A stretch of 64,000 nt of DNA from Saxibacter everestensis (lineage in GTDB: Bacteria > Actinomycetota > Actinomycetes > Actinomycetales > Brevibacteriaceae), in the NCBI RefSeq assembly GCF_025787225.1, contig NZ_CP090958.1, forward strand, positions 897,856 to 961,855, in the 5' to 3' direction. The position numbers were made by a program, and so were the translations under genes. The notes under the pieces are model-generated. The model ran no database searches. It had not been told where the DNA came from and saw only the letters and a program-made list of their open reading frames with translations. This document shows positions 17,742 through 26,947 of the stretch, one piece after another; the first letter of the stretch is position 1, and each line of letters opens with the position of its first letter.

Positions 17742-17772
17742 TGAGCCCGCGTTCAACTAAGGAGGAAACGTC

Positions 17773-18642
17773 ATGGTGACGGGTAAGGGAGCCAAGGACG
17801 CCGCGGATGATGCATCGGAATCCGCCGCCCACGCCGGAAAACAGGCCGGTAACGCGGCGCGGCAGGCGGGGGACAGCAAGACTCTGGAAACAGTCGGCCG
17901 CTGGGGCTTCTTCTTCTCCGGGCTACTGCATGTGTTGATCGGGCTACTGGCCCTGCGCATCGGTTTCGGCGGCAGCGGAGGCAACGCCGACCAAACCGGG
18001 GCGTTGGCAGAGATAGCTGGCAAACCCGGCGGAGCGGCCGTGCTTTGGGTGGCAGTTTGCGCGTTTTTTGCCCTCGGCCTCTGGCAGGTGACCGAGATTC
18101 TGTTCGGCGCCAGGGCGGCGAAAGACCGGGAGAAGCTGAAACACAGGGCAAAATCGCTTGGCCAGGCGATTGTCTACTTCGCACTTGGTTCCAGCGCCCT
18201 GACCTTCGCACTTGGTGGCAGCAAAGACAGCGGAAAACAGAGCAGCGGCGTCAGTGCCCAGTTGATGCAGTCGACTGCGGGCAAGGGCGTGCTGATTGTC
18301 GGCGGAGCGATCATTCTCGGCGTCGGCGTGTATTACGTGGTCAAGGGCCTGCGGCAGAAGCATCGTGAGCAACTCAAGGACACATCGAGCACGCTGGGCA
18401 GGACCGTGGTGTGGCTGGGCACGATCGGCTATCCAGCCAAAGGCGTAGCACTCGGCGTGGTCGGGATCCTGTTTGCGTTCGCAGCGATTACCGCCGATCC
18501 GAAAAAGGCTCAGGGTATCGACGCCGCGGTGAAGACGCTGGGCAGTTCTCCGGCCGGATCGGTGCTGCTGATCATCGTTGGGCTCGGCGTCATCGTCTTC
18601 GGCCTTTACCTGATGGGGCGGACCAAGACGGGCAAGATGTAA
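17773..18642 (+). CDS. DUF1206 membrane protein
   Basis: 289-residue integral membrane protein with three repeated pairs of membrane segments, the DUF1206 architecture: WGFFFSGLLHVLIGLLALRIG near residue 42, a second unit near 120 (QAIVYFALGSSALTFALGG) and a third near 215 (GTIGYPAKGVALGVVGILF). The first 35 residues are polar, Ala/Gln-rich and probably cytosolic. ATG with GGAGG 7 nt upstream, 31 nt after the lipoprotein gene. Function of the family is not known. Confidence 0.9.
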   Translation: MVTGKGAKDAADDASESAAHAGKQAGNAARQAGDSKTLETVGRWGFFFSGLLHVLIGLLALRIGFGGSGGNADQTGALAEIAGKPGGAAVLWVAVCAFFALGLWQVTEILFGARAAKDREKLKHRAKSLGQAIVYFALGSSALTFALGGSKDSGKQSSGVSAQLMQSTAGKGVLIVGGAIILGVGVYYVVKGLRQKHREQLKDTSSTLGRTVVWLGTIGYPAKGVALGVVGILFAFAAITADPKKAQGIDAAVKTLGSSPAGSVLLIIVGLGVIVFGLYLMGRTKTGKM

Positions 18643-18649
18643 AGAAGCT

Positions 18650-19573
18650 TCAGCGCGGCGCCACGTTGATCGCTTCCAGCGCGGCCAGCAAACGAGCTCT
18701 TAGCCGGTTGCCGCGGTCGCCGAACTCCCGTTGCGCGGAAACATACGCGGCCTTACCGTCCGGTGTCTCGATGGCCACCGGAACATAGCCCCAGCCGCTC
18801 AGGTCATATGGCGAAGCCCGCATATCCAGTTCACGAATGTCCTGGGCGAGGTCGAAGCAGTCGAGCAGCAGTTCCCCGGGCACCAGGGGCCCGAGTTTCG
18901 CGGCCCATTTGTAGAGGTCCATGCCGGCGTGCAGGCACCCAGGCTGCTCCAGCTCGCGCATCCGCTCCCGGGTCGGCTGGAATTCGTTCATCGGCGCGGC
19001 TTCGTCGGTGAAGAACCGGAACGCATCGAAATGACTGCAACGAATCCGGTGCCGCTCGACGACCGCGTCGGTTCCATCGGAGCCCAGTCGTAGCGGCACA
19101 CCATTGTGGCGCACATCGTCATCTGACTGCCGGTACACCATCGCCCACTCGTGCAAGCCGAAGCAGCCGAACTCCGCCCGCCGCTCGCTCGTGTTCAGCA
19201 ACAGCTCCCGGATGAACAGCAGCCCATCGCCGCGATCGGCCAGGTACCTGTCGGCATCGACGGACGCCGTTCCAGCCGGATCGACCGAGTACCAGCGCCA
19301 ATCGGCACGCTCGGCGGCGCCGACGAGCTCAACTTCCGCACCCGGGTGCCAGCGCTTCAACTGGCCCGGTTTGAACGGATAGTAGGTGAATAGAAAGTCC
19401 TGCACCGGGTGCGTTTCGGCCCGGGAGCGCCTGGCCAGGTGCGCCTCGGTCAGTGCGGTCGCCCGCTCCAGATGCGCTGCCTCCCGAGCGCGCCACTCGG
19501 CCGGACTGAGCCGTGGCCGCGAGAGGCCGGCGTCGCCGCTGGTCGAAGCGAGGTGCGAACCATTACCGTGCAT
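18650..19573 (-). CDS. Conserved actinobacterial hypothetical protein (often labelled 3-methyladenine DNA glycosylase)
   Basis: A soluble, about 307-residue protein with strongly conserved segments EWRAREAAH, HPVQDFLFTYYPFKPGQLKRWHPG, FGCFGLHEWAMVYR, RIRCSHFDAFRFFT, QPTRERM, EQPGCLHAGMDLYKWA and DIRELDMRASPYDLSGWGY. I recognise these as a widespread actinobacterial family that databases often call a methyladenine glycosylase, but no helix-hairpin-helix or glycosylase motif is visible, so I do not adopt that name. ATG 19573 is preferred over 19645 because CACAAT lies 6 nt before it in the leaderless arrangement. Conserved His and Cys residues could bind metal. Confidence 0.8.
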   Translation of the reverse strand: MHGNGSHLASTSGDAGLSRPRLSPAEWRAREAAHLERATALTEAHLARRSRAETHPVQDFLFTYYPFKPGQLKRWHPGAEVELVGAAERADWRWYSVDPAGTASVDADRYLADRGDGLLFIRELLLNTSERRAEFGCFGLHEWAMVYRQSDDDVRHNGVPLRLGSDGTDAVVERHRIRCSHFDAFRFFTDEAAPMNEFQPTRERMRELEQPGCLHAGMDLYKWAAKLGPLVPGELLLDCFDLAQDIRELDMRASPYDLSGWGYVPVAIETPDGKAAYVSAQREFGDRGNRLRARLLAALEAINVAPR

Positions 19574-19722
19574 AGCCCCATTGTGCCCGCAGCGGGGACT
19601 GGCTCGGAAACGAGCGCCAGGCAGATCGTGAGGTTCTGCAGCCATCTACCTTTCGGAACCCGGACCTCGGAGGCCCGGGCGAGGAAAAGCGCGGGCGTCC
19701 AGGCCGGATATGGTTGGGCGCT

Positions 19723-20250
19723 ATGACCGCCCAGCAGCAAATCCACGATCTAACCGCCAGCGTTCCCGGTTTCCCGAAACCGGGAATCACCTTCCGCGAC
19801 CTGACGCCGGTATTCGCCGATCCATCGGCATTCCGGGCAGTCACGGACGAACTCCTTGCCCCCTTCGCCGGCTCAATCGATGCTGTCGCAGGCGTAGAGG
19901 CCAGGGGATTCCTGGTGGCGTCTGCGGCCGCCTACGCGGCGGGCCTCGGCGTGATCACGATTCGCAAAGCCGGCAAGCTGCCGGGCCGGGTGTTAGCGCA
20001 CAGTTATGACCTTGAGTACGGCACTGCGACGCTGGAGATCCAGCCGGACGGGCTTGCCGCAGGCGCCCGGGTACTGCTGCTCGATGACGTGCTCGCAACC
20101 GGCGGCACACTTGGGGCCAGTTGCGAACTGCTTGAGGAGGCGGGCTGCACCGTCGCCGGCATCGGGGTCGTACTCGAACTCGAGGGACTCTCCGGCCGGG
20201 CGAACCTGGCCGGCCGCACGGTGCACGCATTGGCTGCCCTGCCGGGGTGA
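19723..20250 (+). CDS. apt: Adenine phosphoribosyltransferase
   Basis: Purine salvage: adenine plus PRPP gives AMP. The PRPP-binding motif VLLLDDVLATGGT (about residues 117-129), GFPKPGITFRDLTPVF at the N-terminus and GVEARGFLVASAAAY are diagnostic. 175 residues, normal. ATG 19723 is chosen; the TTG at 19714 is nearer a TATGGT hexamer (19709-19714) that may be the -10. In actinobacteria apt often lies next to rel and secDF, but here it is divergent from a hypothetical gene and followed by a fumarylacetoacetase-family gene. Confidence 0.95.
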   Translation: MTAQQQIHDLTASVPGFPKPGITFRDLTPVFADPSAFRAVTDELLAPFAGSIDAVAGVEARGFLVASAAAYAAGLGVITIRKAGKLPGRVLAHSYDLEYGTATLEIQPDGLAAGARVLLLDDVLATGGTLGASCELLEEAGCTVAGIGVVLELEGLSGRANLAGRTVHALAALPG

Positions 20251-20262
20251 TAGCCGGGGCAG

Positions 20263-20268
20263 TAGGCT
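20263..20268 (+). promoter_or_regulatory. -10 hexamer of a probable leaderless promoter
   Basis: TAGGCT followed by 7 nt and the GTG at 20276, with no ribosome site between. Confidence 0.5.
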
Positions 20269-20275
20269 TGGGGGC

Positions 20276-21073
20276 GTGCGTATCGCGAGATTTACCCTGG
20301 AAGATGAACCCCACTACGGCATCGTCGAAGGCGATCTGAGGACTGACGACGCCGACGGCTTCGGGAACCTCGAGCTCGTTGTGCTGTCCGGCGACCCCTT
20401 CTTCTCGCCGGCCGAGCCGACCGGTCAGCGGGTCAAGGTCGACGACGTGCGTCTGCTCGCGCCGATTATTCCGCGGTCAAAGGTAGTCGGCATCGGCCGC
20501 AACTACGCCGAACACGCGGCCGAACTCGGCAATGAAGTGCCAAAGGAACCGCTGATGTTCTTCAAGCCGAACACAGCGGTAATCGGACCGGACGACCCGA
20601 TCCGGTTGCCGGCACGCTCGGAGAACGTCAGCTACGAGGCGGAACTCGCCGTCGTCATCTCACGAATCTGCAAGAACGTGCCGCGCGAACGTGCGCAGGA
20701 CTGCATTCTCGGCTACACCATCGCCAATGACGTCACCGCACGAGACCTGCAGAAGACCGACGGCCAATGGGCACGGGCCAAGGGGTTCGACACGTCATGC
20801 CCGCTCGGGCCGTGGATCGAAACCGACCTGGATGTCGAAGACCTTGCGATCCGGTCCTGGGTTGACGGCGACCTCAAACAGGACGGCCGAACCTCGCAAA
20901 TGATCCACGACGTGCCCGATCTGATTTCCTACGTTTCCGAGATGATCACCCTGCTTCCCGGCGATGTCATCCTGACCGGCACGCCGGCCGGGGTCGGACA
21001 GATTGTTGCCGGCCAGCGGGTCCGAATCGATATCGAGGGCATCGGCGTCCTCAGCAATCCAGTTCTCGACTAG
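20276..21073 (+). CDS. Fumarylacetoacetate hydrolase family protein
   Basis: Metal-dependent FAH-fold enzyme; members hydrolyse or decarboxylate 2-oxo acids such as fumarylpyruvate, acylpyruvates or oxaloacetate. Seen: [32 protein letters not shown], the metal-binding [23 protein letters not shown] and [16 protein letters not shown] 20276 is chosen because the frame upstream overlaps apt in another frame and a -10 hexamer precedes it. 265 residues, normal for the single-domain group. It commonly precedes gltX in actinobacteria, as here with a 32-nt gap. Substrate not known. Confidence 0.93.
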   Translation: MRIARFTLEDEPHYGIVEGDLRTDDADGFGNLELVVLSGDPFFSPAEPTGQRVKVDDVRLLAPIIPRSKVVGIGRNYAEHAAELGNEVPKEPLMFFKPNTAVIGPDDPIRLPARSENVSYEAELAVVISRICKNVPRERAQDCILGYTIANDVTARDLQKTDGQWARAKGFDTSCPLGPWIETDLDVEDLAIRSWVDGDLKQDGRTSQMIHDVPDLISYVSEMITLLPGDVILTGTPAGVGQIVAGQRVRIDIEGIGVLSNPVLD

Positions 21074-21105
21074 ACCTTCCCCCAACACCAGAAAGCTGTC
21101 ACAAA

Positions 21106-22581
21106 GTGAGCTCCGATGTACGCGTCCGTTTCTGTCCTTCGCCAACCGGCACGCCTCATGTCGGCCTGATCCGCACCGCCCTTTTCAACTGGGCTTATGC
21201 CCGGCACACCGGCGGCAAGCTGGTCTTCCGAATCGAAGACACCGATGCCGCCCGGGATTCCGAAGAGAGCTACCAGCAGCTCCTTGAGGCATTGTCCTGG
21301 CTCGGGCTGGGCTGGGACGAGGGTGTAGAGGTCGGTGGCCCGCATGAGCCGTATCGCCAGTCGCAGCGCGCGGACATCTACCGCGACGTGATCAACAAAC
21401 TGGTGACCGGCGGGCACGTCTACGAGTCATACTCGAGCCCGGACGAAGTCGAGGCGCGGCACAAGGCTGCCGGGCGCGACCCCAAGCTTGGCTACGACAA
21501 CTTCGATCGCGAACTGACCGAGGAGCAGAAAGAGGCCTTCCGCTCCGAGGGTCGCGACCCGGTGCTCCGGTTGCGGATGCCGGACGAGGACATAGTCGTC
21601 AACGACCTGGTCCGCGGCACGATCACATTTCCGGCCGGATCGGTTCCGGACTTCGTCGTGGTGCGTGCCAACGGCAAACCGCTCTACACGCTGGTCAACC
21701 CCGTGGACGATGCCCTGATGGACATCACCCACGTGCTCCGCGGCGAAGACCTGCTCTCCTCCACACCACGACAGGTAGCGCTGTACCAGGCCCTGATCGC
21801 TGTCGGCGTTGCGGAGATCGTCCCGCAGTTCGGCCACCTGCCGTACGTGATGGGCCAGGGCAATAAGAAGCTGTCAAAGCGAGATCCCGAATCGAACCTG
21901 TTCCTGCACCGTGACCGGGGGTTCATTCCGGAAGGCCTGCTGAACTACCTGGCGCTGCTTGGCTGGTCGATCGGCCCCGATCGGGACGTGTTCTCCATCG
22001 ACGAACTGATCGAGAAGTTCGATATCCAGGACGTCAACCCCAATCCCGCGCGTTTCGACCAGAAGAAGGCCGAGGCGATCAATGGATCGCAGATTCGGCT
22101 GCTGGATCCTGAGACCTTCCGCGCCCGGCTCGTGCCGTACCTGCAGGCGGAAGGATATCTGGGGGAGTCGCTCAGCGCCGAACAGGAACAAATCCTGACC
22201 GATGCTGCGCCGCTGATCCAGGAGCGAATCGCCCTGCTGGGTGAGGCACCCGACATGCTGGGCTTCCTGTTCGTCTCCGATGCGGCGCTCGACATCCAGG
22301 AGGACGCGCTCGCCGGGCTCAAGGGTGATCCGGCCGAGGTGCTGACCAGCAGTATCGCTGTCCTCGATGAACTGGACGACTGGACCGTTGAGGCCTTGCA
22401 GACCGCGCTGAAGGCGGAACTGGTCGAGAGGCTGGGGATGAAGCCACGACTGGCCTTCGGGCCGCTGCGCACCGCGGTTTCCGGCCGGCGGGTGTCGCCA
22501 CCGCTGTTCGAGTCGATGGAGATCCTCGGCCGGGAGTCGACGCTGACCCGGTTGCGGGCTCTGGCCGGCAAGCTGGGCTGA
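21106..22581 (+). CDS. gltX: Glutamyl-tRNA synthetase
   Basis: Class I aminoacyl-tRNA synthetase charging tRNA-Glu and, since actinobacteria generally lack glutaminyl-tRNA synthetase, probably also misacylating tRNA-Gln for later amidation by GatCAB. HIGH-type motif PHVG (17-20), KMSKS-type KLSKR (about 254), [14 protein letters not shown] and [12 protein letters not shown]. 491 residues, GTG start. Both tRNA substrates, tRNA-Gln(CTG) and tRNA-Glu(CTC), are encoded about 1 kb downstream. No glnS or gat genes are in the window. Confidence 0.97.
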   Translation: MSSDVRVRFCPSPTGTPHVGLIRTALFNWAYARHTGGKLVFRIEDTDAARDSEESYQQLLEALSWLGLGWDEGVEVGGPHEPYRQSQRADIYRDVINKLVTGGHVYESYSSPDEVEARHKAAGRDPKLGYDNFDRELTEEQKEAFRSEGRDPVLRLRMPDEDIVVNDLVRGTITFPAGSVPDFVVVRANGKPLYTLVNPVDDALMDITHVLRGEDLLSSTPRQVALYQALIAVGVAEIVPQFGHLPYVMGQGNKKLSKRDPESNLFLHRDRGFIPEGLLNYLALLGWSIGPDRDVFSIDELIEKFDIQDVNPNPARFDQKKAEAINGSQIRLLDPETFRARLVPYLQAEGYLGESLSAEQEQILTDAAPLIQERIALLGEAPDMLGFLFVSDAALDIQEDALAGLKGDPAEVLTSSIAVLDELDDWTVEALQTALKAELVERLGMKPRLAFGPLRTAVSGRRVSPPLFESMEILGRESTLTRLRALAGKLG

Positions 22582-22585
22582 TGGG

Positions 22586-23440
22586 GTGACCCGAGTGCAC
22601 CACGTCGGCAAAGGCAGCGGCACTCCATTGTTGATGATCCACGGCTTCTGCGTCGATCATCGATTGCTGCTCAGCTTGGAACCGCTGTTCGAGCCCAGGA
22701 CCGGGTGGCGACGAATCTATGTCGACCTGCCCGGAATGGGACACACCGTCGCCGGACCGGAAATCGACAGCGCCGACGCCGTCGCGGCATCCGTCGTGGA
22801 CTTCGTCCGGGCGGAGATCGGGGATCAGCGCTTCGCGGTTCTCGGCAACTCCTTTGGCGGCTTGATCGCCCGTCACGTTGCCTCGGTCTTCGGTGACCAG
22901 GTGGCCGGCCTGGCCCTGCTCTGTCCTGTGGTCATCTCCGACGCGGCGGGCCGCACGGTGCCGCCGCGATCCGTCGTGGTCGAGGATGCCGATCTGCTAT
23001 CGGGGCTGGATCCTGACGATGCAGCGGAGTACGCCGACATCGCCGTGATTCAGTCCGCGGAGAACTTCGAACGATTCCGCACCTGGGTCTTGCCCGGCCT
23101 ACGGTGCCGGGACCGGCGGGCCACAGCTCGAATTGCCGGCCGATATTCGCTCAGCCGTGATCCGGAAGCATCCGCGCCGGCCTTTGGCGGGCCCGTCGTG
23201 TTCATTACCGGTCGCCGGGACCATGTCGTCGGTTACTCGGACGTTGAGCGCCTGCTGGAGCACTATCCGCAGGCGGTAAGCGCAGTGCTTGAGGACGCGG
23301 GCCACAACGCGCACCTGGATCAGCCAGAGCGCACGGAGACGCTGCTGGGCGATTGGCTCGATCGGGTCGAGCTCAACGTAGGCGCAACCAACGGACTCGA
23401 AGCATGCGCAGGCAGCCGGCCGAAAATGTGGCGTGCCTAA
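22586..23440 (+). CDS. Alpha/beta hydrolase
   Basis: 284-residue serine hydrolase. Nucleophile elbow GNSFGG (about residues 90-95), oxyanion region MIHGFCVDH, acid in GRRDHVVGYSD and catalytic His in DAGHNAHLDQPE. GTG start 4 nt after gltX, so co-transcribed and probably translationally coupled. No substrate-specific feature is recognised. The last about 25 residues (ATNGLEACAGSRPKMWRA) extend beyond the fold. Confidence 0.88.
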   Translation: MTRVHHVGKGSGTPLLMIHGFCVDHRLLLSLEPLFEPRTGWRRIYVDLPGMGHTVAGPEIDSADAVAASVVDFVRAEIGDQRFAVLGNSFGGLIARHVASVFGDQVAGLALLCPVVISDAAGRTVPPRSVVVEDADLLSGLDPDDAAEYADIAVIQSAENFERFRTWVLPGLRCRDRRATARIAGRYSLSRDPEASAPAFGGPVVFITGRRDHVVGYSDVERLLEHYPQAVSAVLEDAGHNAHLDQPERTETLLGDWLDRVELNVGATNGLEACAGSRPKMWRA

Positions 23441-23554
23441 CAAATTGGCGCTGACGGTCGATCTCGTTTTGGCGAAAGGGCGTTCATCCGGTAATGTTTT
23501 TCGACGGTACGACTTGCGAAAAACAACTTCGGTTTAGCGCGGGTTATACCCTGT

Positions 23555-23626
23555 TGGGGTATGGTGTAATTGGCAGCACGAGTGATTCTGGTTCATTTAG
23601 TCTAGGTTCGAGTCCTGGTACCCCAG
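23555..23626 (+). tRNA. tRNA-Gln (anticodon CTG)
   Basis: Acceptor TGGGGTA (23555-23561) pairs with TACCCCA (23619-23625); discriminator G. Anticodon stem AGTGA/TCATT with loop TTCTGGT, anticodon CTG at 23588-23590. T-arm GGTTCGAGTCC is canonical. CCA is not encoded. Confidence 0.96.
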
Positions 23627-23702
23627 CTCGCAGGAGCAACGCAAAGTGCGAAAGCATGATGTGCGTTCTTGCAGGTTGCCTCGCATCCGCGAAGCAGCAA
23701 AG

Positions 23703-23775
23703 GCCCCCGTCGTCTAGTGGCCTAGGACGCCGCCCTCTCAAGGCGGTAACGGCAGTTCGAATCTGCTCGGGGGTA
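23703..23775 (+). tRNA. tRNA-Glu (anticodon CTC)
   Basis: Acceptor GCCCCCG (23703-23709) pairs with CGGGGGT (23768-23774); anticodon stem CCGCC/GGCGG, loop CTCTCAA, anticodon CTC at 23737-23739; T-loop TTCGAAT. CCA is not encoded. 76 nt after tRNA-Gln and probably co-transcribed with it. Confidence 0.96.
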
Positions 23776-23780
23776 CAGCT

Positions 23781-23817
23781 GAAGCCCGTCTCCATTAATG
23801 GAGACGGGCTTCTTTTT
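23781..23817 (+). terminator. Terminator of the tRNA-Gln/tRNA-Glu unit
   Basis: Perfect 32-bp palindrome (23781-23812) with arms GAAGCCCGTCTCCATT and its complement, followed by TTTTT. Begins 5 nt after tRNA-Glu. Confidence 0.95.
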
Positions 23818-23887
23818 GGTTTGGCGGCGAGCCAGAACACGTCTGCCCGCGAGCCAGAACGCGAACTTCCGGCCGGCCCTCGATCAG

Positions 23888-23950
23888 GATCGCGAGCTGC
23901 GTGCAGGAACGGGTCTGAATGCGCGCGCGGTCTTGCACAGGGCTCGCGGT
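23888..23950 (+). repeat. 63-bp intergenic repeat, copy A
   Basis: Matches 42982-43044 at 52 of 63 positions without gaps. It lies between the tRNA terminator and the 3' end of the IclR gene. The most conserved part is the central CGGGTCTGAAT and the following GC-alternating run. Confidence 0.85.
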
Positions 23951-23970
23951 CTGTCGCCAGGGGCGAGGAC

Positions 23971-24690
23971 TCAGACGCTGGACTTGGCGAGGGAGTCGGT
24001 CAGGGCATTTGCCGCGTTGACCACACTTGGCGCGTGCAGGCGACCGGGCTGGCGGGTGAGGCGTTCGATCGGGCCCGAGATGGACACCGCCGCAACAACC
24101 CGGCCGCTCGGCCCGCGGACCGGCGCGGAGACAGACGCAACGCCGGCTTCCCGCTCGGAAACGCTCTGCGCCCAGCCACGGCGCCGGACGCCGGATAGGA
24201 CGGTGGCGCTGAACCTGGCTCCGCGAAGCCCGAGGTGCAGACGGTCCGGCTCTTCCCAGGCCAGCAGGACCTGGGCTGCCGAGCCAGCCTGCATGCTGAG
24301 CGTCGCGCCGACCGGAATCGAGTCCCGGAGGCCGATCGGACGTTCTGCCGCGGCAACGCAGATCCGCACATCGCCTTGCCGGCGGTACAGCTGGGCGCTT
24401 TCGGCGGTTCTATCCCGGAGCGTGCTCAGGACCGGGCCTGCGGTTGCGAGCAGCCGGTCTTCGCCCGCTGCGGCCGCCAGCTCGGCCAGCCGGGGCCCGA
24501 GTACGAACCGGCCCTGTAGATCTCGGCTGACCAGCCTGTGGTGCTCCAGGGCGACCGCCAGTCGATGGGCCGTGGGCCGGGCCAGCTGTGTGGCTGCCAC
24601 TAATTCGGCAAGGCTTGCCGGGCCGGCTTCCAGGGCCGAGAGCACCGTGGCCGCCTTGTCGATGACGCCAACTCCGCTACTATTGTCCAT
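23971..24690 (-). CDS. IclR-family regulator, NdgR/LtbR-like
   Basis: DNA-binding regulator with an N-terminal winged helix (about 9-60: [33 protein letters not shown]) and a C-terminal effector domain (about 85-235). It is divergent from leuCD, the location of LtbR in Corynebacterium and NdgR in Streptomyces, which control leuCD and other amino-acid genes; the assignment rests on this synteny and family. 239 residues, normal. A 19-bp near-palindrome overlaps its own start codon and suggests autoregulation. Confidence 0.92.
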   Translation of the reverse strand: MDNSSGVGVIDKAATVLSALEAGPASLAELVAATQLARPTAHRLAVALEHHRLVSRDLQGRFVLGPRLAELAAAAGEDRLLATAGPVLSTLRDRTAESAQLYRRQGDVRICVAAAERPIGLRDSIPVGATLSMQAGSAAQVLLAWEEPDRLHLGLRGARFSATVLSGVRRRGWAQSVSEREAGVASVSAPVRGPSGRVVAAVSISGPIERLTRQPGRLHAPSVVNAANALTDSLAKSSV

Positions 24691-24699
24691 AGGACGATA
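24681..24699. promoter_or_regulatory. Candidate operator between the IclR gene and leuC
   Basis: Near-palindrome TATTGTCCATAGGACGATA: eight-base arms around a 3-nt centre with one mismatched pair. It covers the IclR gene start codon (24688-24690). Confidence 0.5.
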
Positions 24700-24816
24700 T
24701 TGCCGTCTCGAAGCGTGAGATGCAAATCCGAAGGCGCATTACGGCGTTCTACAGTGTTAATTCGCCGCCATCGCGGCTTGCTCGTTCAATTGCTAGGTAT
24801 TGCCAAGGAGGACTCA

Positions 24817-26250
24817 ATGGGCCAGACACTGGCTGAGAAGGTGTGGGACGCACACGTCGTGCGTCGAGGTGAGGATGGAACACCGGACACTCTCTACATT
24901 GATCTCCACCTCGTGCACGAGGTCACGTCACCGCAGGCGTTCGAGGGCCTGCGCCTGGCCGGCCGCCAGGTGCGCCGCCGCGACCTGACCATCGCGACCG
25001 AAGACCACAACACGCCGACCTGGGACATCGACAAGCCTATTGCCGATCTCACCTCGCGGACGCAGATCGAGACGCTTCGGAACAACGCGAAGGAATTCGG
25101 CATCCGGATTCATTCACTTGGCGATGCCGAGCAGGGCATCGTTCACGTTGTCGGCCCGCAGCTGGGCCTGACGCAGCCGGGTATGACTGTTGTGTGCGGC
25201 GACTCGCACACCTCGACACACGGCGCGTTCGGTGCGCTGGCCTTCGGCATCGGCACCAGCGAGGTTGAGCATGTCATGGCTACCCAGACGCTGTCGCTGG
25301 CGCCGTTCAAGACCATGTCGATCCTGATCGAGGGCGATCTGCCGGAAGGGTCGAGCGCCAAGGACATCATCCTGGCCGTTATCGCCAAGATCGGCACCGG
25401 CGGAGGCCAGGGCTATGTGCTGGAGTATCGCGGCGAAGCGATCAAGGCGCTGAGCATGGAAGCCCGGATGACGATCTGCAATATGTCGATCGAGGCCGGC
25501 GCACGAGCCGGCATGATTGCGCCTGACGAGACGACGTTCGACTACGTCAATGGCCGTGATCACGCCGCCACCGGTGCCGACTGGGATGACGCCGTCGAGT
25601 ACTGGAAGACACTGCACACCGACGACGACGCGGTTTTCGATGCCGAGGTTGTGCTGCAGGCCGCAGATATCGAGCCGTTCGTGACCTGGGGAACGAACCC
25701 CGGCCAGGGACTGCCGCTTTCGGCCAATGTGCCCGACCCTGCGGACTTCGCCGACGAAAGCGACCGGGTCGCGGCGGAGAATGCGCTGCGGTACATGGAT
25801 CTGCAGCCCGGCACCAGGCTGAAGGACATTGCGGTCGACACAGTGTTCCTCGGCTCATGCACCAACGGCCGGATCGAGGATTTGCGTGCCGCTGCCGATA
25901 TCGTCAAGGGCCGCACGAAAGCCGACGGTGTCCGGGTGATGGTCGTTCCCGGATCTGCCCGGGTGCGCCTCGAGGCGGAGGCCGAAGGCCTCGACCAGGT
26001 GTTCAAGGACTTCGGCGCCGAATGGCGGTTTGCCGGCTGCTCGATGTGCCTTGGGATGAATCCGGACCAGCTGAAGCCGGGAGAGCGTGCCGCCTCAACC
26101 TCGAATCGAAACTTCGAAGGCAGGCAGGGCAAGGGCGGTCGTACCCATCTCGTCAGCCCGCAGGTAGCTGCCGCCACGGCCGTGCGGGGCACGCTGTCGT
26201 CACCCGCCGACCTGGTACCCGTCGCCGCGGAACTCGCGGACGCCAAGTAA
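24817..26250 (+). CDS. leuC: 3-isopropylmalate dehydratase large subunit
   Basis: Aconitase-family isomerase interconverting 2- and 3-isopropylmalate; with LeuD it also acts on citramalate-derived intermediates of isoleucine synthesis. Iron-sulfur cysteines are in FLGSCTNGR and [33 protein letters not shown] is a family signature. ATG 24817 with AAGGAGG 5-8 nt upstream is chosen over the longer frame. 477 residues, normal. Its last 15 bp and stop are part of a 24-bp tandem duplication. Operon with leuD. Confidence 0.97.
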   Translation: MGQTLAEKVWDAHVVRRGEDGTPDTLYIDLHLVHEVTSPQAFEGLRLAGRQVRRRDLTIATEDHNTPTWDIDKPIADLTSRTQIETLRNNAKEFGIRIHSLGDAEQGIVHVVGPQLGLTQPGMTVVCGDSHTSTHGAFGALAFGIGTSEVEHVMATQTLSLAPFKTMSILIEGDLPEGSSAKDIILAVIAKIGTGGGQGYVLEYRGEAIKALSMEARMTICNMSIEAGARAGMIAPDETTFDYVNGRDHAATGADWDDAVEYWKTLHTDDDAVFDAEVVLQAADIEPFVTWGTNPGQGLPLSANVPDPADFADESDRVAAENALRYMDLQPGTRLKDIAVDTVFLGSCTNGRIEDLRAAADIVKGRTKADGVRVMVVPGSARVRLEAEAEGLDQVFKDFGAEWRFAGCSMCLGMNPDQLKPGERAASTSNRNFEGRQGKGGRTHLVSPQVAAATAVRGTLSSPADLVPVAAELADAK

Positions 26251-26279
26251 GTAAAGCTCGCGGACGCCAAGTAAGTAAA
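26233..26279 (+). repeat. 24-bp tandem duplication spanning the leuC stop codon
   Basis: The 23-bp sequence at 26233-26255 recurs exactly at 26257-26279, separated by one base. The first copy contains the last five leuC codons and its TAA; the second lies in the leuC-leuD gap and ends just before the leuD ribosome site. Confidence 0.97.
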
Positions 26280-26292
26280 AGGATTAAGCATC

Positions 26293-26886
26293 ATGGAAAA
26301 GTTCTCATCGCACACCGGAGTCGGTGTGCCGCTGCGCCGCAGCAACGTCGACACCGATCAGATCATCCCCGCCGTCTATCTGAAGCGGGTCTCCCGCACG
26401 GGCTTCGAGGACGGGCTCTTCTCCGCATGGCGTCAGGACGAGAATTTCGTCCTGAATCAGGAACCGTTCAGGAACGGTTCTGTGCTGGTGGCCGGCGCCG
26501 ATTTCGGCACCGGGTCCTCCCGTGAGCATGCGGTCTGGGCGCTGAAGGACTATGGCTTCAAGGCAGTGCTTTCGAACCGGTTCGCGGACATCTTCCGGGG
26601 CAATTCGGGCAAGCAGGGGCTGGTCGCTGCCCAGCTGGCGCAGGACGACATCGAGCTGATCTGGAAGATCCTGGAGAATCATCCGGGCACCGAGGTGACG
26701 GTCGATCTAGAAGCCCGCATCGTGCATTGCGACACCCTCACCGTTCCGTTCCAGATCGATGATTACACCCGCTGGCGCCTGCTCGAGGGCCTGGACGACA
26801 TCGGCCTGACCCTGCGCCACGAGGACGAAATCACAGACTTCGAAGCGCGGCGCGCTGCCTGGCGTCCAAAAACGCTCTCGCTCTGA
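26293..26886 (+). CDS. leuD: 3-isopropylmalate dehydratase small subunit
   Basis: Swivelling subunit of isopropylmalate isomerase. [34 protein letters not shown] and [20 protein letters not shown] are diagnostic. 197 residues, normal. ATG follows AAAGGATTAAGC. The 42-nt gap to leuC has been lengthened by the duplication described separately. With leuC and leuB it completes the isomerase/dehydrogenase steps used for both leucine and CimA-derived isoleucine. Confidence 0.97.
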   Translation: MEKFSSHTGVGVPLRRSNVDTDQIIPAVYLKRVSRTGFEDGLFSAWRQDENFVLNQEPFRNGSVLVAGADFGTGSSREHAVWALKDYGFKAVLSNRFADIFRGNSGKQGLVAAQLAQDDIELIWKILENHPGTEVTVDLEARIVHCDTLTVPFQIDDYTRWRLLEGLDDIGLTLRHEDEITDFEARRAAWRPKTLSL

Positions 26887-26913
26887 GCGGCATCGAAAAG
26901 CGGGTAAAGTCTA

Positions 26914-26935
26914 TCCCGGTGACTTTTCACCGGGA
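26914..26935 (+). promoter_or_regulatory. Perfect hairpin in the murA leader
   Basis: TCCCGGTGA and TCACCGGGA with a CTTT loop; the right arm runs into the GGGAAGGA ribosome site of murA. It has no T-tract after it, so regulation or mRNA protection is more likely than termination. Confidence 0.55.
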
Positions 26936-26947
26936 AGGACTAAATCT

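Noticed and set aside
16128-17756. A 542-codon open frame on the minus strand opposite the lipoprotein gene.
   Set aside because: It is a high-GC shadow with Arg/His-rich composition, no motifs, and the plus-strand gene has a ribosome site and lipobox.
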